Assembly (NCBI GenBank): GCA_021613375.1
Contig: CM038717.1
Location: 35,249,327 to 35,313,326, forward strand
Reading direction: 5' to 3'
Length of the DNA stretch: 64,000 nucleotides
DNA from: Megaleporinus macrocephalus
Taxonomy: Eukaryota; Chordata; Actinopteri; Characiformes; Anostomidae
Below the pieces are notes generated by a model. That model did no database searches and was not told where the DNA came from. It saw only the letters and a program-made list of their open reading frames with translations. Positions 33,529 to 44,441 of the stretch are shown here, in pieces (the stretch's first letter is position 1; each line of letters starts with the position of its first letter). The translations under genes were made by a program, and so were the position numbers.

Positions 33529-33653
33529 TGGGCTCGGCCCCTTAGTTCCAGTGAAAGGAATTCTTAATGCTTTAGCAGACCAAGAGACAATTTTATGCTT
33601 ACAACTTTGTGGGGACAGTTTGGGGACGGCCCCTTCTTGTTTCAACATGACTG
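33529..33653 (+). repeat. 125-bp direct repeat, right copy
   Basis: Identical partner of 32885-33009. After it the Tc1 element continues (CCCACCAGTGCACAAAGC), so the repeat is a duplication of the element's own sequence at the insertion point. Confidence 0.9.
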
Positions 33654-34167
33654 CCCACCAGTGCACAAAGCAGCTCCATTAAAAGACATGGAGGAGAGAG
33701 TTGTGGAAGAACTTGACTGACCTGACCTCAACCTGATAGAACAGCTTTGGGATGAATTAGAGCGGAGACTGCAAGTCAGGCCTTCTCGTCCAACATCAGT
33801 GTCTGACCTCACTAATGTTCCTCTGAAAGAACGGTCAAACATTCCCATAAACACTCTACTAAACCATGTCGTGAGCCTTCTTAGAAGAGCTGAAGCTGGA
33901 TTAAGAATGAGATGTCAGTCAAGTTCATATGTGTGTGAAGGCAGACGAGCAAATACTTTTGGCAGTATAGTTCAAATTTGTAGGGTGGAATATCCTGGCT
34001 GTGTCTCTGATATAATGTACTAGCTAACGTTAGCTGTTCATGCTAAGCTAATGTTTGTAGCTTTAGTCTTTTACAGGTATGAGAACAAAAAATGTTGCTG
34101 GTAAATGTTGTGCAGGAAGCTGCTTTGTGCTAGCCAGATAACAGATTAGCAGTGGCTAGCGTAGCTA

Positions 34168-35333
34168 CAGGGGTTGGACAAGGAAACTAAAGCACCTGGT
34201 TTTAGATCACAGTTATTTATTAGTATGGTGTAGGGCCTCCTTTTGCAGCCAATACAGCGTCAATTCGTCTTGGGAATGACATATACAAGTCCTGCACAGT
34301 GGTCAGAGGGATTTTAAGCCATTCTTCTTGCAGGATAGTGGTCAGGTCACTACGTGATGCTGGTGGAGGAAAACGTTTCCTGACTCGCTCCTCCAAAACA
34401 CCCCAAAGTGGTTCAATAATATTTAGATCTGGTGTCTGTGCAGGCCATGGGAGATGTTCAACTTCACTTTCATGTTCATCAAACCAATCTTTCACCAGTC
34501 TTGCATCCTGATCATCCTGATACACGGCACCTCCTTCAGGATACAATGTTTGAACCATTGGATGCACATGGTCCTCCAGAATGGTTCGATAGTCCTTGGC
34601 AGTGACGCGCCCATCTAGCACAAGTATTGAGCCAAGGGAATGCCATGACTCTCCCGGATGTGGGGAAAACAGTAAAGGTGGTCTCATCAGAGAACAAGAG
34701 ACATGTTTCACATTGTCCACAGCCCAAGATTTGCGCTCCTTGTACCATTAAAACCGGCGATTGGGATTGGCACGCGTGACCAAAGGTTTGGCTATAGCAG
34801 CCCGGCCGTGTATATTGACCCTGTGGAGCTCCTGACGGACAGTTCTGGTGGAAACAGGAGAGCTGAGGTGCACATTTAATTCTGACGAGATTTGAGCAGC
34901 CGTGGTTTTATGTTTTTTGGATACAATCCGGGTTAGAACCCAACATCCCTTTCAGACAGCTTCCTCTCGCGTCCACAGTTAATCCTGTTGGATGTGGTTG
35001 GTCCTTCTTGGTGGTATGCTGACATTACCCTGGATACCATGGCTCTTGATACATCACAAAGACTTGCTGTCTTGGTCACAGATGCGCCAGCAAGACGTGC
35101 ACCAACAATTTGTCCTCTTTTGAACTCTGGTATGTCCCATAATGCTGTGTTATTGTAATATTTTGAGCTAAACTGTGCTCTTACCTGCTAACTGAACTTC
35201 ACACTCTGCTCTTACTGGTACAATGTGCAATTAATGAAGATTGGCCACCAGACTGGTCTAATTTAGCCATGAAACCTCCCACACTAAAATGACAGGTGTT
35301 TCAGTTTCATTGTCCAACCCCTGTATATCTGCA
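34168..35333 (-). mobile_element. Tc1/mariner transposon, near full length, inverted relative to the unit A copy
   Basis: Ends CAGGGGTTGGACAAGG and TTGTCCAACCCCTG flanked by TA on each side. The site in unit A (about 8008-8012, GCTATATCTG) is empty, so target duplication of TA is confirmed by comparison. The minus-strand transposase remains include a 166-codon open piece (34220-34720) with VLDGRVTAKDYRTILEDHV, SPD-like TPDLNIIEPLWG and GGPTPY, broken upstream by frame changes. Confidence 0.9.
34220..34720 (-). pseudogene. Tc1/mariner transposase, carboxyl part
   Basis: Catalytic-domain remnant. The QDD region reads YQDDQDARLVKDW, having lost the NAPIHTA residues that the unit A copy keeps, so the second catalytic site is damaged. 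Confidence 0.85.
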
Positions 35334-35771
35334 TATGCTGATGGACAGTACTGATAACATCTGTAGAGGCAGTTTCAAGAAAACGCGTTGTTAGCTGTAC
35401 TACCAAAACGAGAGAGCCGGGCTGCTTTGAAAAGAGAAATCTGTCGTAGTAGTTTTTACTTGGTTTTTTCAAAGTGTGTAGATTTCATGATGAAAGAAGC
35501 ATCTTGTTACAGTGACTTCCATCAAAACTGACTATAATAAAAATGACGGTAACTATATGCTCTGTGTCTGTTTTATGCACCTAGTTACAAAATCCAGTGT
35601 TCAAAATCCAATTCAATCTTTCGTTCATCTAAAAACAGCCAGTTTCATAAGTATTTGGACAGTGACACCACCACAGTGGGTTTCGTGTTCAAGGTGAAAT
35701 TAAAGTGCAGAATTTCAGCATTAATTTAAAGGGTTTAACAGAAATATTGCATTAACCCTTTCATACATAGT
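35334..35771. repeat. Duplicated non-coding block, unit C
   Basis: Matches 8015-8560 in unit A (AAACGAGAGAGCCGG, CACCACCACAGTGGGTTT, AATATTGCATTAACCCTT), with small deletions. Confidence 0.7.
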
Positions 35772-36272
35772 GGGTGTGTCTCAAACCTAGTGATCTGCCT
35801 ACATAGGCAGCATTTTATGTCATAGTATGCGCTCCCGACATGTAGACTGTCCCAATTCTTAGATACCTTAAACATGCTGTCTACTGAGGCACCTTATTTT
35901 CTTGTTATTTTGATTCTCTCTGGAGTTTTAATGTGTTTCTGGTCATATAATCACACAAAAAAGTATTTTATTATCAACTCTGTAACGAGTCCTTCACCAT
36001 TTACCCTTTTATACTCGAGCCATTAGCATTTATGCTAGTGGATTTTTAAGCCTGGGGCTATTGTTTTAGATGCTGGCCGGTAGCTTAGCAACCAGCTAAA
36101 CCACTGGTCGCGTGCTGCAGTGGGCGGGAACAAGCCGTGACGCAGTCTCTCTCCAACTACAGCGTCTCAGTAATCTGTTTTATGAGGAGAGATGAGGAGA
36201 GAACGCTGCTACTTAAACAGCTGCTCACCTAGACAGCCTACTTACACACTCACTAGGTTTTGAGACACACCC
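35772..36272. mobile_element. MITE with GGGTGTGTCTCAAA ends and 3-bp target duplication
   Basis: 501 bp. Left end GGGTGTGTCTCAAACCTAGT, right end ACTAGGTTTTGAGACACACC then C, so terminal inverted repeats of about 22 bp. Flanked by AGT on both sides (35769-35771, 36273-36275). Unit A has a single AGT at the same place (near 8556). A 3 bp duplication suggests the PIF/Harbinger group. No transposase. Confidence 0.85.
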
Positions 36273-36417
36273 AGTGTCTTCACTGTTACAGGCTCAAAAG
36301 TCTTTGGACAAACTAACCTTCATGAAGGCATCTGCTTCTTATAGACTATGATGATGACACGCCAACCTCCTCCTAGAATATGTTTGACTTGACTAGCTGT
36401 CGTAAGGGGGGGGGGAT

Positions 36418-36680
36418 TCAATTCAAGTTTATTGGTGAAGCACTTTTTACAGCAGGGGTGTCACAAAGCAGTTTGAAAACGTACAGTTACAACAAGCCAG
36501 AGGCAACTGTGGCCAGAAAAAAACCCTTAGGCAGGAACTAAGACTCACAAGGTGAGACCTGTTCTCCTCTGGTCAATCATTATTTAAAGTTTATTAACCC
36601 AAGTTCAGAATAAAAGCTGAAAGAACCTCTGTTTGAAGTCTGGATGGTAAAAGCTTTAGAAACAGCACAGGTAGAGGCAG
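36418..36680. mobile_element. LINE/SINE 3'-end-like repeat, unit C
   Basis: Counterpart of 8660-8885 (TCACAAAGCAGTTTGAAAAC, GAACCTCTGTTTGAAGTCTG), so it was present before the duplication. Confidence 0.6.
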
Positions 36681-36867
36681 TCTCTGAAAAAGAAGTGTTA
36701 AGATACCCAAAAAACAAAAGAAGTGTTAAAATATCCCTGAAAACAAAAGACGAATAAAAAGGAAAAAGGGCCTGTGCTTCTCTATTTTACATAGAAGAAC
36801 ATCTTTCCTTTGTTTTGAGGCCTTCCATCTCTGCGCTTGGTCCCTAATACACCCCAACCTATAACAA

Positions 36868-37310
36868 TAACATGTTGTTGGATTTGGCCATTACTAAACT
36901 TTCTGTCTTCTCTCTGATGGGTTTCTGTATTAATGGCAACCTCTTATATTCAGCAACTTCAGGCCTTTTATCTATATATGAAATGTTCAAGTATATATAT
37001 ATATATTGTGATTCTCATTGTGAGACTGTTGTAAACTCATAATAGTGTTATTCATGCAATACCATAAATGTTGAATTACCAGTTCTATCCAGGAGAAACA
37101 GGGGTTTGTAAAATTACTAACTCCATACATGCTTTTTTGGCACTGCTGGCTCTGTACCCCAACAAGAAGAGTTACCAAAATGTCTGAGAGTGGGTTTGTA
37201 ACTCTACAGTACAGCGCTTCCCAGTAGAAAGTCTATAAAATGTATAAAATGTACTGGAAACCACTGAGACAGAACCAAATGATAAATAATATATCCACTA
37301 CACCTTTAGA
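36868..37310. repeat. Duplicated non-coding block, unit C
   Basis: Counterpart of 9170-9740 and the two unit B pieces. Confidence 0.75.
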
Positions 37311-37379
37311 TTAAACCATCAGACGTACTGTTAGATATTTATTATCATTTAGAATTCTATACACTGAAGAATATTTACA

Positions 37380-37645
37380 GTGACAGTGATGATATAATGT
37401 ATATTACAAATCATCACCGCCCAAAGAAATCGTGCATCTCCATTTTATTCGTCCTTCATATTTGACAGCTGCCGTTTACACTGTGTGCACATTTCATGAT
37501 GAATGGACCAATAGAAATGCCCCAAAAATAGAAATGCTTCAAAACAGCCTGAAACTGTTCTGGTCCCTATGAATTTATATGAATATGAAGAGGGTTTTTT
37601 ACCTCTTGTGTAAAGGTACTATTTTGCAGATACTTTGATATATTT
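37380..37645. repeat. Repeat family R1 copy 3' of start exon C
   Basis: Contains TTTCATGATGAATGGACCAA and the doubled AATAGAAATGC segment also found in the unit B copy. Confidence 0.7.
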
Positions 37646-37667
37646 AATAAATGCAATGACAACTCAC

Positions 37668-37728
37668 CATGAGCAACTGACCAATTGTAGAAAGATACAC
37701 CAGGTATTGCATCCAGATGAAGATCCAT
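37668..37728 (-). CDS. f2rl1-like: Receptor C start exon (20 codons, phase-1 end)
   Basis: ATG at 37728-37726, 20 codons plus one base, donor GTGAGT (GT at 37667-37666). Peptide MDLHLDAIPGVSFYNWSVAH with a possible N-glycosylation site NWS and no Lys or Arg. The final G plus AT of the receptor exon gives Asp. It lies 5.8 kb upstream of receptor C; fragment E, the Tc1/mariner element and the MITE all sit in the intervening intron. Confidence 0.65.
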
Positions 37729-37990
37729 AGTGAACTCTGTTGTTGATGTTGAATAAGTCCGTCACCCCTGAAGCTTTCCAAATCCAAAGCTGTGGCTGCC
37801 TGAGAGAGTTTATTTTTTATCTTTCTGCTTCTGTTAGTAAAGTCTGAGGGTTTATAGCTTCGTGGCCGTGTTCATGTGTCGTTTGGCATCACAGACTGTA
37901 AAGAGCTGCACACACATTCTTTGTATGGTGTGTGTGCAGCCCCGCCTGTTTCCAGTAACAGTTTCAGAACTGTTTAAGTCAGAGAGACTT
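37729..37990 (-). promoter_or_regulatory. Receptor C promoter with fused leader (intron 1 lost)
   Basis: TATA-like ATAAAAAATAAA at 37820-37809. The leader then runs without a donor straight into the start exon: ATTCAACATCAACAACAGAG followed by TTCACTATG. In B and D the leader exon and start exon are separated by an intron of about 130 bp. The upstream blocks (GATGCCAAACGACACATG, GC box) are intact. Confidence 0.6.
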
Positions 37991-38865
37991 AATTCATAAC
38001 AGGAATTAACAGGAATTCATAACTGGAATTCACAACAGGGAGGAAATGGAAAGAGTGAGCTTTAAATGGATTTGAATGGTGTTTTAATGGAGATCATTAA
38101 TGGAGATTTTGATAACCAGTTTAATGTCCTTTAATGCACAAGCTAAGCAAAACCCTTCTAATGCACAGCATGGTTCAAACTTGACCTGTATTCATAATGC
38201 TTGTGCTCGTTCCGCAGGTTTCAAAATATCAACTCCGTTCCAGCTCCATATCGTCTGGTCTGATTGTGTGATTCGGGCTTGTGTACAGCTTTTTGATTGG
38301 ATGCACGGAGTCTGGAAAACAGCAGATTTATTCTGTTTTTTTATCTATAGAGAATGAATAGGATAGAAAAGTGCATGCCAATCTACTGACCTTCTGCTCG
38401 ACCAACAGACACTGTTTCACGTACACTGACCCAGGGCAGACCCCTGACCACGTCTGTACTGTTGGCTCATCTGTTTGTCGTTTTTTTCCATCCCTCTTTT
38501 TTCACCACCATAAAATCCCATTCATTTTTGAGCGCATCCCAAACATTACGGTTTCGTTAAACCGACAGCCTTCAAACTGCATGTACTCACTCTTCTACTT
38601 GTCATTTATTCATCCCTCATTCGCCCCCCCTTCTTTGTCATCCCTCCCCGCCCCCATTTCGTCATTCCTGCCTATGTAGCCCCTGGTTTTGCTTTCACAA
38701 GCCAAATCATGCACTTTCCTCTCTGTCCACGGGCGCAGCAGCCAGCATGACCAAGCCAACTGTGCTCCACCCTGAAGGCTCTGCCTCATCTCTACCAGCT
38801 TCGCCTGGGGACACCAAGGCGCCGTTAGCGATCTTCGCGCCCTTCCATTCCATTTAATTCATTCC
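37991..38865. other. Upstream flank of receptor C promoter
   Basis: To about 38420 it matches the unit A and B promoter flanks. A small tandem of AATTCATAAC-type units sits at 37989-38035. From 38420 to 38865 no gene was seen. Confidence 0.45.
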
Positions 38866-39200
38866 AAATCAAGTTCATTTGTATAGCGCTCTCTACTTGT
38901 GACAAGCTCTCAGTATTTATAGTTTAATAAGCTGAGCACCAAAGCAAAGCTGAGAGAGTCTCTGTTTGAAGATGGCAAAGCTTAGAATTTGCAGTCTCTG
39001 ACTGAGGCAGTCTCTAACTGAGGCAATCAGTTAGACTGGACGCACTGCTGCCACTTTCTCCGAGACTGCTGAGCAAACTTTGGGACCAAATGCCATTAAT
39101 CCAAGCTAGTTAACCCCTAGAGTCTTTATGAAAAGTGTGCGTGAGCTGAAACAGTCTCATCCTATATCCATTCTGGTACATCTGGATGGCACAGTGATCT
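38866..39200. mobile_element. LINE/SINE 3'-end-like repeat
   Basis: Contains CAAGTTCATTTGTATAGCGC, a phrase found in many fish retroposon tails, then the GAGAGTCTCTGTTTGAAGAT and GGTACATCTGGATGGCACAG blocks shared with 48120-48290. Confidence 0.6.
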
Positions 39201-39984
39201 GTACTCCGGCGCAGCCACCGCTTCCTTCGGGTCATGAATGGCATGAATCATTCTTCACTCAGACGACGCTATGATCACTAACATAACAAACAAGTACATT
39301 CAGAACATTAGAGCCTTCATTGGACCTGCACCTCCTTATTCAGAAACCATCCCTTCTTCATACAGACTCCATGACCTTGCAAGAATTAATCCTCCAAGCC
39401 ATAGCTCTCGACGCCCTCTCAACTTACTGGATTGGCTGGTTATTTTCCAAGTGTTTCCACAACTCCATGGCATTCCATTTCCATCTTTCAATCTGCAATC
39501 AACAGCTTCCTTTCTCTTCATCCTCCTTTGAGGCCTAGCCAGCAGCCTTCAACTTGTTCCATAAAAACCATCCATGGTTCACACCTTCCAATCTTCCAAC
39601 ATCAGGTCACATCACTATTCCGAGATATTAGAAGAATTCAACGCAACCTCTACAACTCTTTATCCTTAATTTCCGCAACATCCTTTCACCCAGTGGTCAT
39701 AATACAACTCAATCCTCTACCTACTCCTTTACGATCAGCGCAACATCATCAGCTTCCCACCAAGGAGTCCCTGACCACGTTTCCACTCTTTTACCTTCAT
39801 TACAGTTTCCATTATTTTAAGGAGACTTCATGAGAAACATGTCCAAAGTTTAGTCTTTAGTCTTAAAAGCTGGTTTAATGAATTATATAATTACCTGTAA
39901 CTGCAAATCACGGGGTTTTGTCTTAGAATGAGCAGCCGTGTTGCTACAGTAGCCCAGAACGAACAACCTACACACTGACAGTGG
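39201..39984. other. Non-coding, weak open frame only
   Basis: A 133-codon plus-strand frame (39432-39833) overlaps another in a different frame. Neither resembles a known protein and neither has splice support. It may be an unrecognised transposon remnant. Confidence 0.3.
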
Positions 39985-40140
39985 CATTCATCTTATTATT
40001 CACCAGCTTCTTATTTGTTTCGTCTATTTCACCTTAAATATTACTGCATCTACATTGTGGCCTTGGTATTTAGCTTCTCAACCATGAGCCTCTTATTCAT
40101 TTTGTCATTCCACCTTGAATATTGCTGCATCTACAGTTAG
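39985..40140. repeat. Remnant of the 82-bp minisatellite, unit C
   Basis: Two degenerate units (CACCAGCTTCTTATTTGTTT; CACCTTAAATATTACTGCAT). Confidence 0.8.
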
Positions 40141-40740
40141 GTCCAGAAATAATTGGAAAGTGACAAAGGTTTTGGCATTTTAACTGTTTACTAAACCATA
40201 TTCAAGATACTGTTATATTTAATGTGGGCTTAAAGTGCAGACTCTCATCTTTAATTTAAGGGTATTCACATTCCTAACAGGAGGAATCTCTTTAATATGT
40301 AGCTGCTGCTAAGTTAAGCAGGTAAAAGGTCTGGGGTTGATTCCAGGTGTGGCATTTGGAAGCTGTTGCTGTAAACCCACAACATGCGGTCATAGTAGCT
40401 CTCAGTGGAAGTGAAACAGGCCATCATTAGGCTGAAACATAGAAGAAATCCATCAGAGAGATAGCGGGAATGTTAGGAGTGGTCAAATTAACAGTTTGGT
40501 GCTTTCTAGGAAAATGAGCGCACTAGTGAGCTCGGGAACTCAAAAAGGCCTGGACGTCATTGGAAGACATCAGTAGAGGATGATCACAGAATCCTTTCCA
40601 TGGTGATGATAAATCCCTTCACAACATCCACCCAAGTGAAAAACACTCTCCAGGAAGTAGCTCTATCAGTATCTAAGTCTACCATAAAGAGAAGACTTTA
40701 TAAGAGCAAATACAGAGGTGCAAACCATGAATCAGCCTCT
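40141..40740 (+). mobile_element. Tc1-like transposon fragment
   Basis: Starts with a terminus-like TTAGGTCCAGAAATAATTGG. A transposase piece at 40600-40730 reads NPFTTSTQVKNTLQEVALSV then SKSTIKRRLYKSKYRG, matching the DNA-binding part of Tc1 transposases. The catalytic part is missing. Confidence 0.8.
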
Positions 40741-41123
40741 GTGAGAATGTACTGGGGTATTCAGGTTCACAGCCTGGGTAGCGCACCATTCATGAGGGCA
40801 GGTTCCGTCCCACAAGGATCAGGCCAGACTCCAATTGTAGGTTTTACACAGTAAGTAATATTTATTTGCAGAATCGACCGACACGTGGAAAAAGAGAAAA
40901 GAAAAACTGAGAAAAGAAAATAAAAGGCTAGCGTCTAACCATACTCAGGGACTTTACATAGCTTCGGCTACAGTTGCTCAGTCCCACATCTGATCCCCCA
41001 ACTGGCATAGCAGCAGCCAGTGCGCGTCGGAGGCCGCGAAGCCACATAGACACGACCATACATTCTTTTCCCCTTATCCACATTGAAATCCCCTTTAATA
41101 GACCCACCAAGCCCCACCCCACA
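40741..41123. other. Non-coding, nothing recognised
   Basis: Sequence between a Tc1 remnant and a MITE. No supported exon. Confidence 0.3.
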
Positions 41124-41660
41124 TACACTACAACTCAAAAGTTTAGGATCACTTTAGAATTTCATTTCATGCAATTTTCAGGCAATTTTCATGCAATTCA
41201 CAAACAATATTGTCCATTTCACAAGTAATGTAAGTGTATCAGATGATGTTTAAAGAATAAAAATGTTTGTATTAAAGTCTATTTTTGTATAGAGGCTTAT
41301 TTTGCATATAGTCCTATTATCAGTAATTCTCAGTCCTCTGTCTAAATCTCCTGGTACGGCCGCCAATCCAAGTTAAGGATGTTATTGGACTAATTGGTTG
41401 TTAGGACACTCTTGTTCAATTGTGATGCACAACTGAAAAACATTCTACTAATAAGTGAGTATAAAAGGGAGAACAACATTCTAGGTTAGTTTAGTATCTG
41501 AAGCATCAGCAGTTGATGGCTTGCTGACCGACTTACAATGACCAGAAAGAAACAACTTTCTTTAGAGACCTGTCAGTCCATTGTTGTGTTAAGGAAGAAG
41601 ATACTCCATTGAAAACAAGAACATTTCACTGTGATCCCAAACTTTTGAGTAGTAGTGTAT
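41124..41660. mobile_element. MITE with CACTAC-type inverted repeats, second copy
   Basis: Left TACACTACAACTCAAAAGTT then TAGGATCAC; right GTGATCCCAAACTTTTGAGT then AGTAGTGTA. It is in opposite orientation to the copy at 22011-22461 and about 90 bp longer, so the other copy carries deletions. Confidence 0.85.
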
Positions 41661-41939
41661 TAGGCTACCATTCAGCTGGGGGTACAATAACAAACAAAAC
41701 AAATAAACAAACAAACCAAAGCCGCCTCGCAAGATGTTAACGTCGTATGTCATCGTAAAGCGATGGCCTTGCACTGAGCCAGGCGGTGATCGAGCTGCAC
41801 AGCGCTGTATGAAGTCAAACATGCCTCTAATCTTCAAGAATCGTAAGGAAGAGAGTTCAGTGAAAACAAGGTGATAATCTAAAACTCGGTTTTAATAAAA
41901 ACTCACACAAACTGAAAACATGCCCTCTGTCTCAGACCA

Positions 41940-43920
41940 GTACTCTGCTGTAACTGGGTTACTGCTAGAGTCGCGCTGTTTACCTCAGCGCCCAGTTCTC
42001 TCTGTCAAAATAAAAGTCCCGCTAACAAAAGGCTACTTTGTCCACCTAGGCTTACACTGTTTACTTTAGCATGTAGTTCTGTCTGTCAAAATAAAAGTCC
42101 CGCTAACAAAAGACTACTTTGTACACCTAGGCTTACATTGTTTACTTTAGCATGTAGTTCTGTCTGTCAAAATAAAAGTCCCACTTACAAAAGGCTACTT
42201 TGTACAGCTAGGCTTACACTGTTTACTTTAGCATGAAGTACTATCCATCAAAATAAAAGTCCCACTTACAAAAGTCTACCTTCTACTGCAGGACTGGCCC
42301 TGTTTACCTTAGCATGCTGTTCTCTCTGGCATAATAAAAGTCCCGGTAACATAATGCTACTTTTTACTGCTAGGCTCGCCCTGTTTACCTTAGCATGCTG
42401 TTCTCTCTGTCAAAATAAAAGTCCTGCTAACACAAGGCAGTGTTTTATACAAACATTAGATTCAGACGTGACTGTGTGCTTTGCCTTCTCAGAATACTTT
42501 ACAAGTTTATTACATTTCAGACACAGCCTATATGACCTTCTCACCGACATTACATTAGGTTATAACAAATAAAAATAACAATAATAATGCATTTTAATTT
42601 GTAAGCATCTTTTAGCACCAGCACCGTCAAGGATACTTTCAAAGAAGAGCAGAACATAAAAATTGCAGAACAAATAACAGAACAATAGAGTAAAAACACA
42701 CAAAACAACATGGAATACCCTAAAACAATTAAAGAATACAAGAATAAACAAAATAACATTATATACAACACATTTGAAAATATAATCTTCAAAAGAAACC
42801 TTTTTTAATTGATCTTAAAAGTAGACAGTGACAAGGACATGTATAGATACAGGGGGAACAGAGTTCCATAACATTGGACCACTCTTACTGCTAGACTCAC
42901 GCACCCAGTTCTCTCTGTCAAAATAAAAGTGCCGCTTACAAAAGGCTACATTGTACACCTAGGCTTACACTGTTTACTTTAGCATGTAGTTCTGTCTGTC
43001 AAAAAAAATAAAAGTCCCACTTACAAAAGGCTACTTTGTGCAGCTAGGCTTACACTGTTTACTTTAGCATGAAATTCTATCTGTCAAAATAAAAGTCCCA
43101 CTTACAAAAGTCTACCTTCTACTGCAGGACTGGCCCTGTTTACCTTATCATGCTGTTCTCTCTGGCATAATAAAAGTCCGCTAACACAACATTACTTTGT
43201 ACAGCTAGGCTCATGTTGTTTACCTTAGCATGCTGTTCTCTCTGTCAAAATAAAAGTCCTGGTAACATAATGCTACTTTTTACTGCTAGGCTCGCCCTGT
43301 TTACCTTAGCATGCTGTTCTCTCTGTCAAAATAAAAGTCCTGCTAACACAAGGCAGTGTTTTATACAAACATTAGATTCAGACGTGACTGTGCTTTGCTC
43401 CCTCAGAATACTTTACAAGTTTATTACATTTCAGACACAGCCTATATGACCTTCTCACCGACATTACATTAGGTTATAACAAATAATAATAACAATAATA
43501 ATGCATTTTAATTTGTAAGCATCTTTTAGCACCAGCACCATTAAGGATACTTTCAAAGAAGAGCAGAACATAACAATTGCAGAACAAATAACAGAACAAA
43601 ACAACAGACCACCCTTACTGCTAGACTCACGCACCGAGTTCCCTCAGTCAAAATAAAAGTGCCGCTTACAAAAGGCTACTTTGTACAACTACGCTTGCAC
43701 TGTTTACCTTAGCATGCAGTTCTATCTGTCAAAATAAAAGTCTGGCTTACAAAAGTCTACCTTCTGCTGCTGGACTGGCCCTGTTTACCTTAGCATGCTA
43801 TTCTCTCTGTCAAAATAAAAGTCCCCATGACAAAAGGCTTTTTTTTACTACTAGACTTGTGCTGTTTACCTGAGCACAGAGTTATCTCTGTCAAAACATA
43901 AGTCCCAGTAACAAAAGCAT
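41940..43920. repeat. About 81-bp minisatellite with a larger tandem duplication
   Basis: Three runs (41960-42450, 42890-43360, 43620-43920) of an 81-82 bp unit containing CTGTCAAAATAAAAGTCC and CTGTTTACTTTAGCATG. The spacer after the first run (42394-42690) is repeated after the second (43307-43600), so a block of about 910 bp was duplicated in tandem. Confidence 0.9.
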
Positions 43921-44044
43921 AATTTGGCGGATGGGACAGAGAGCAGATGAGTATCAGTATTTGGCGTGTGTTAGAACTCTTAGAGAACTTCGCCAAAACT
44001 GGAGACTGACGTGAGAGGAAGAAAACCAGAGACCCTCCCCCAGG

Positions 44045-44250
44045 GCTGATGAGATTGGTTTTCAGCCTACAAGGTTAAACATGATTGGTTTACAACCTAC
44101 AAGGTCTGATACAACTGACTTACAACTGAGGAGCTTTGTTATAATTGGTTTACAACTGATGAGCTCTGATATGATTTGTGTATAACCTACAAGGTCTGAT
44201 ATGATTGGTTTACAACATACAAGGTCTGATATGAATGGTTCAAAACCTAC
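44045..44250. repeat. 30-bp minisatellite 3' of receptor D
   Basis: About seven degenerate units related to those 3' of receptors B and C (AAGGTCTGATATGATTGGTT). Confidence 0.85.
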
Positions 44251-44441
44251 AGCATATATAGCATATGTGCCCCCGTAAATAACATATAGTGTGCCATTTA
44301 TTAATTTAAGCGTGCAACATATTGGGATGACCAGTAAACATAGTTCAGAAAATAAAGAAAGACAGGAAACTTCCACTCATGGTTCAGCATAATTATTTGG
44401 GCATCCACTTTTTGATGAAATCAGACTGTCCATGTTTACCT

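Larger units (their letters stand above)
32184..33970 (+). mobile_element. Composite Tc1-like element (unit C) with SINE and receptor fragment inside
   Basis: Tc1 transposase remains run on the plus strand in order. TPPNFMWPSDHLKNG and FHGRAAASKPYITKRNA lie at 32540-32670, SVKFGGGGIMVWGCFAGS near 32840-32885, and FNMTD near 33000, where a 644 bp insertion plus duplication interrupts. The element resumes with the CAGTGCACAAAGCAGC block near 33660 and ends near 33970 with CTTTTGGCAGTATAG. It is nonfunctional. Confidence 0.8.

Noticed and set aside
32998..33666. The 222-codon chimeric frame as a new fusion gene
   Set aside because: Both ends are antisense transposase from a 125 bp duplication and the receptor part lacks helices 1-4. 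Nothing suggests a promoter.
39432..39833. 133-codon plus-strand frame as a gene
   Set aside because: No recognisable family, competing overlapping frames, no splice sites of note.
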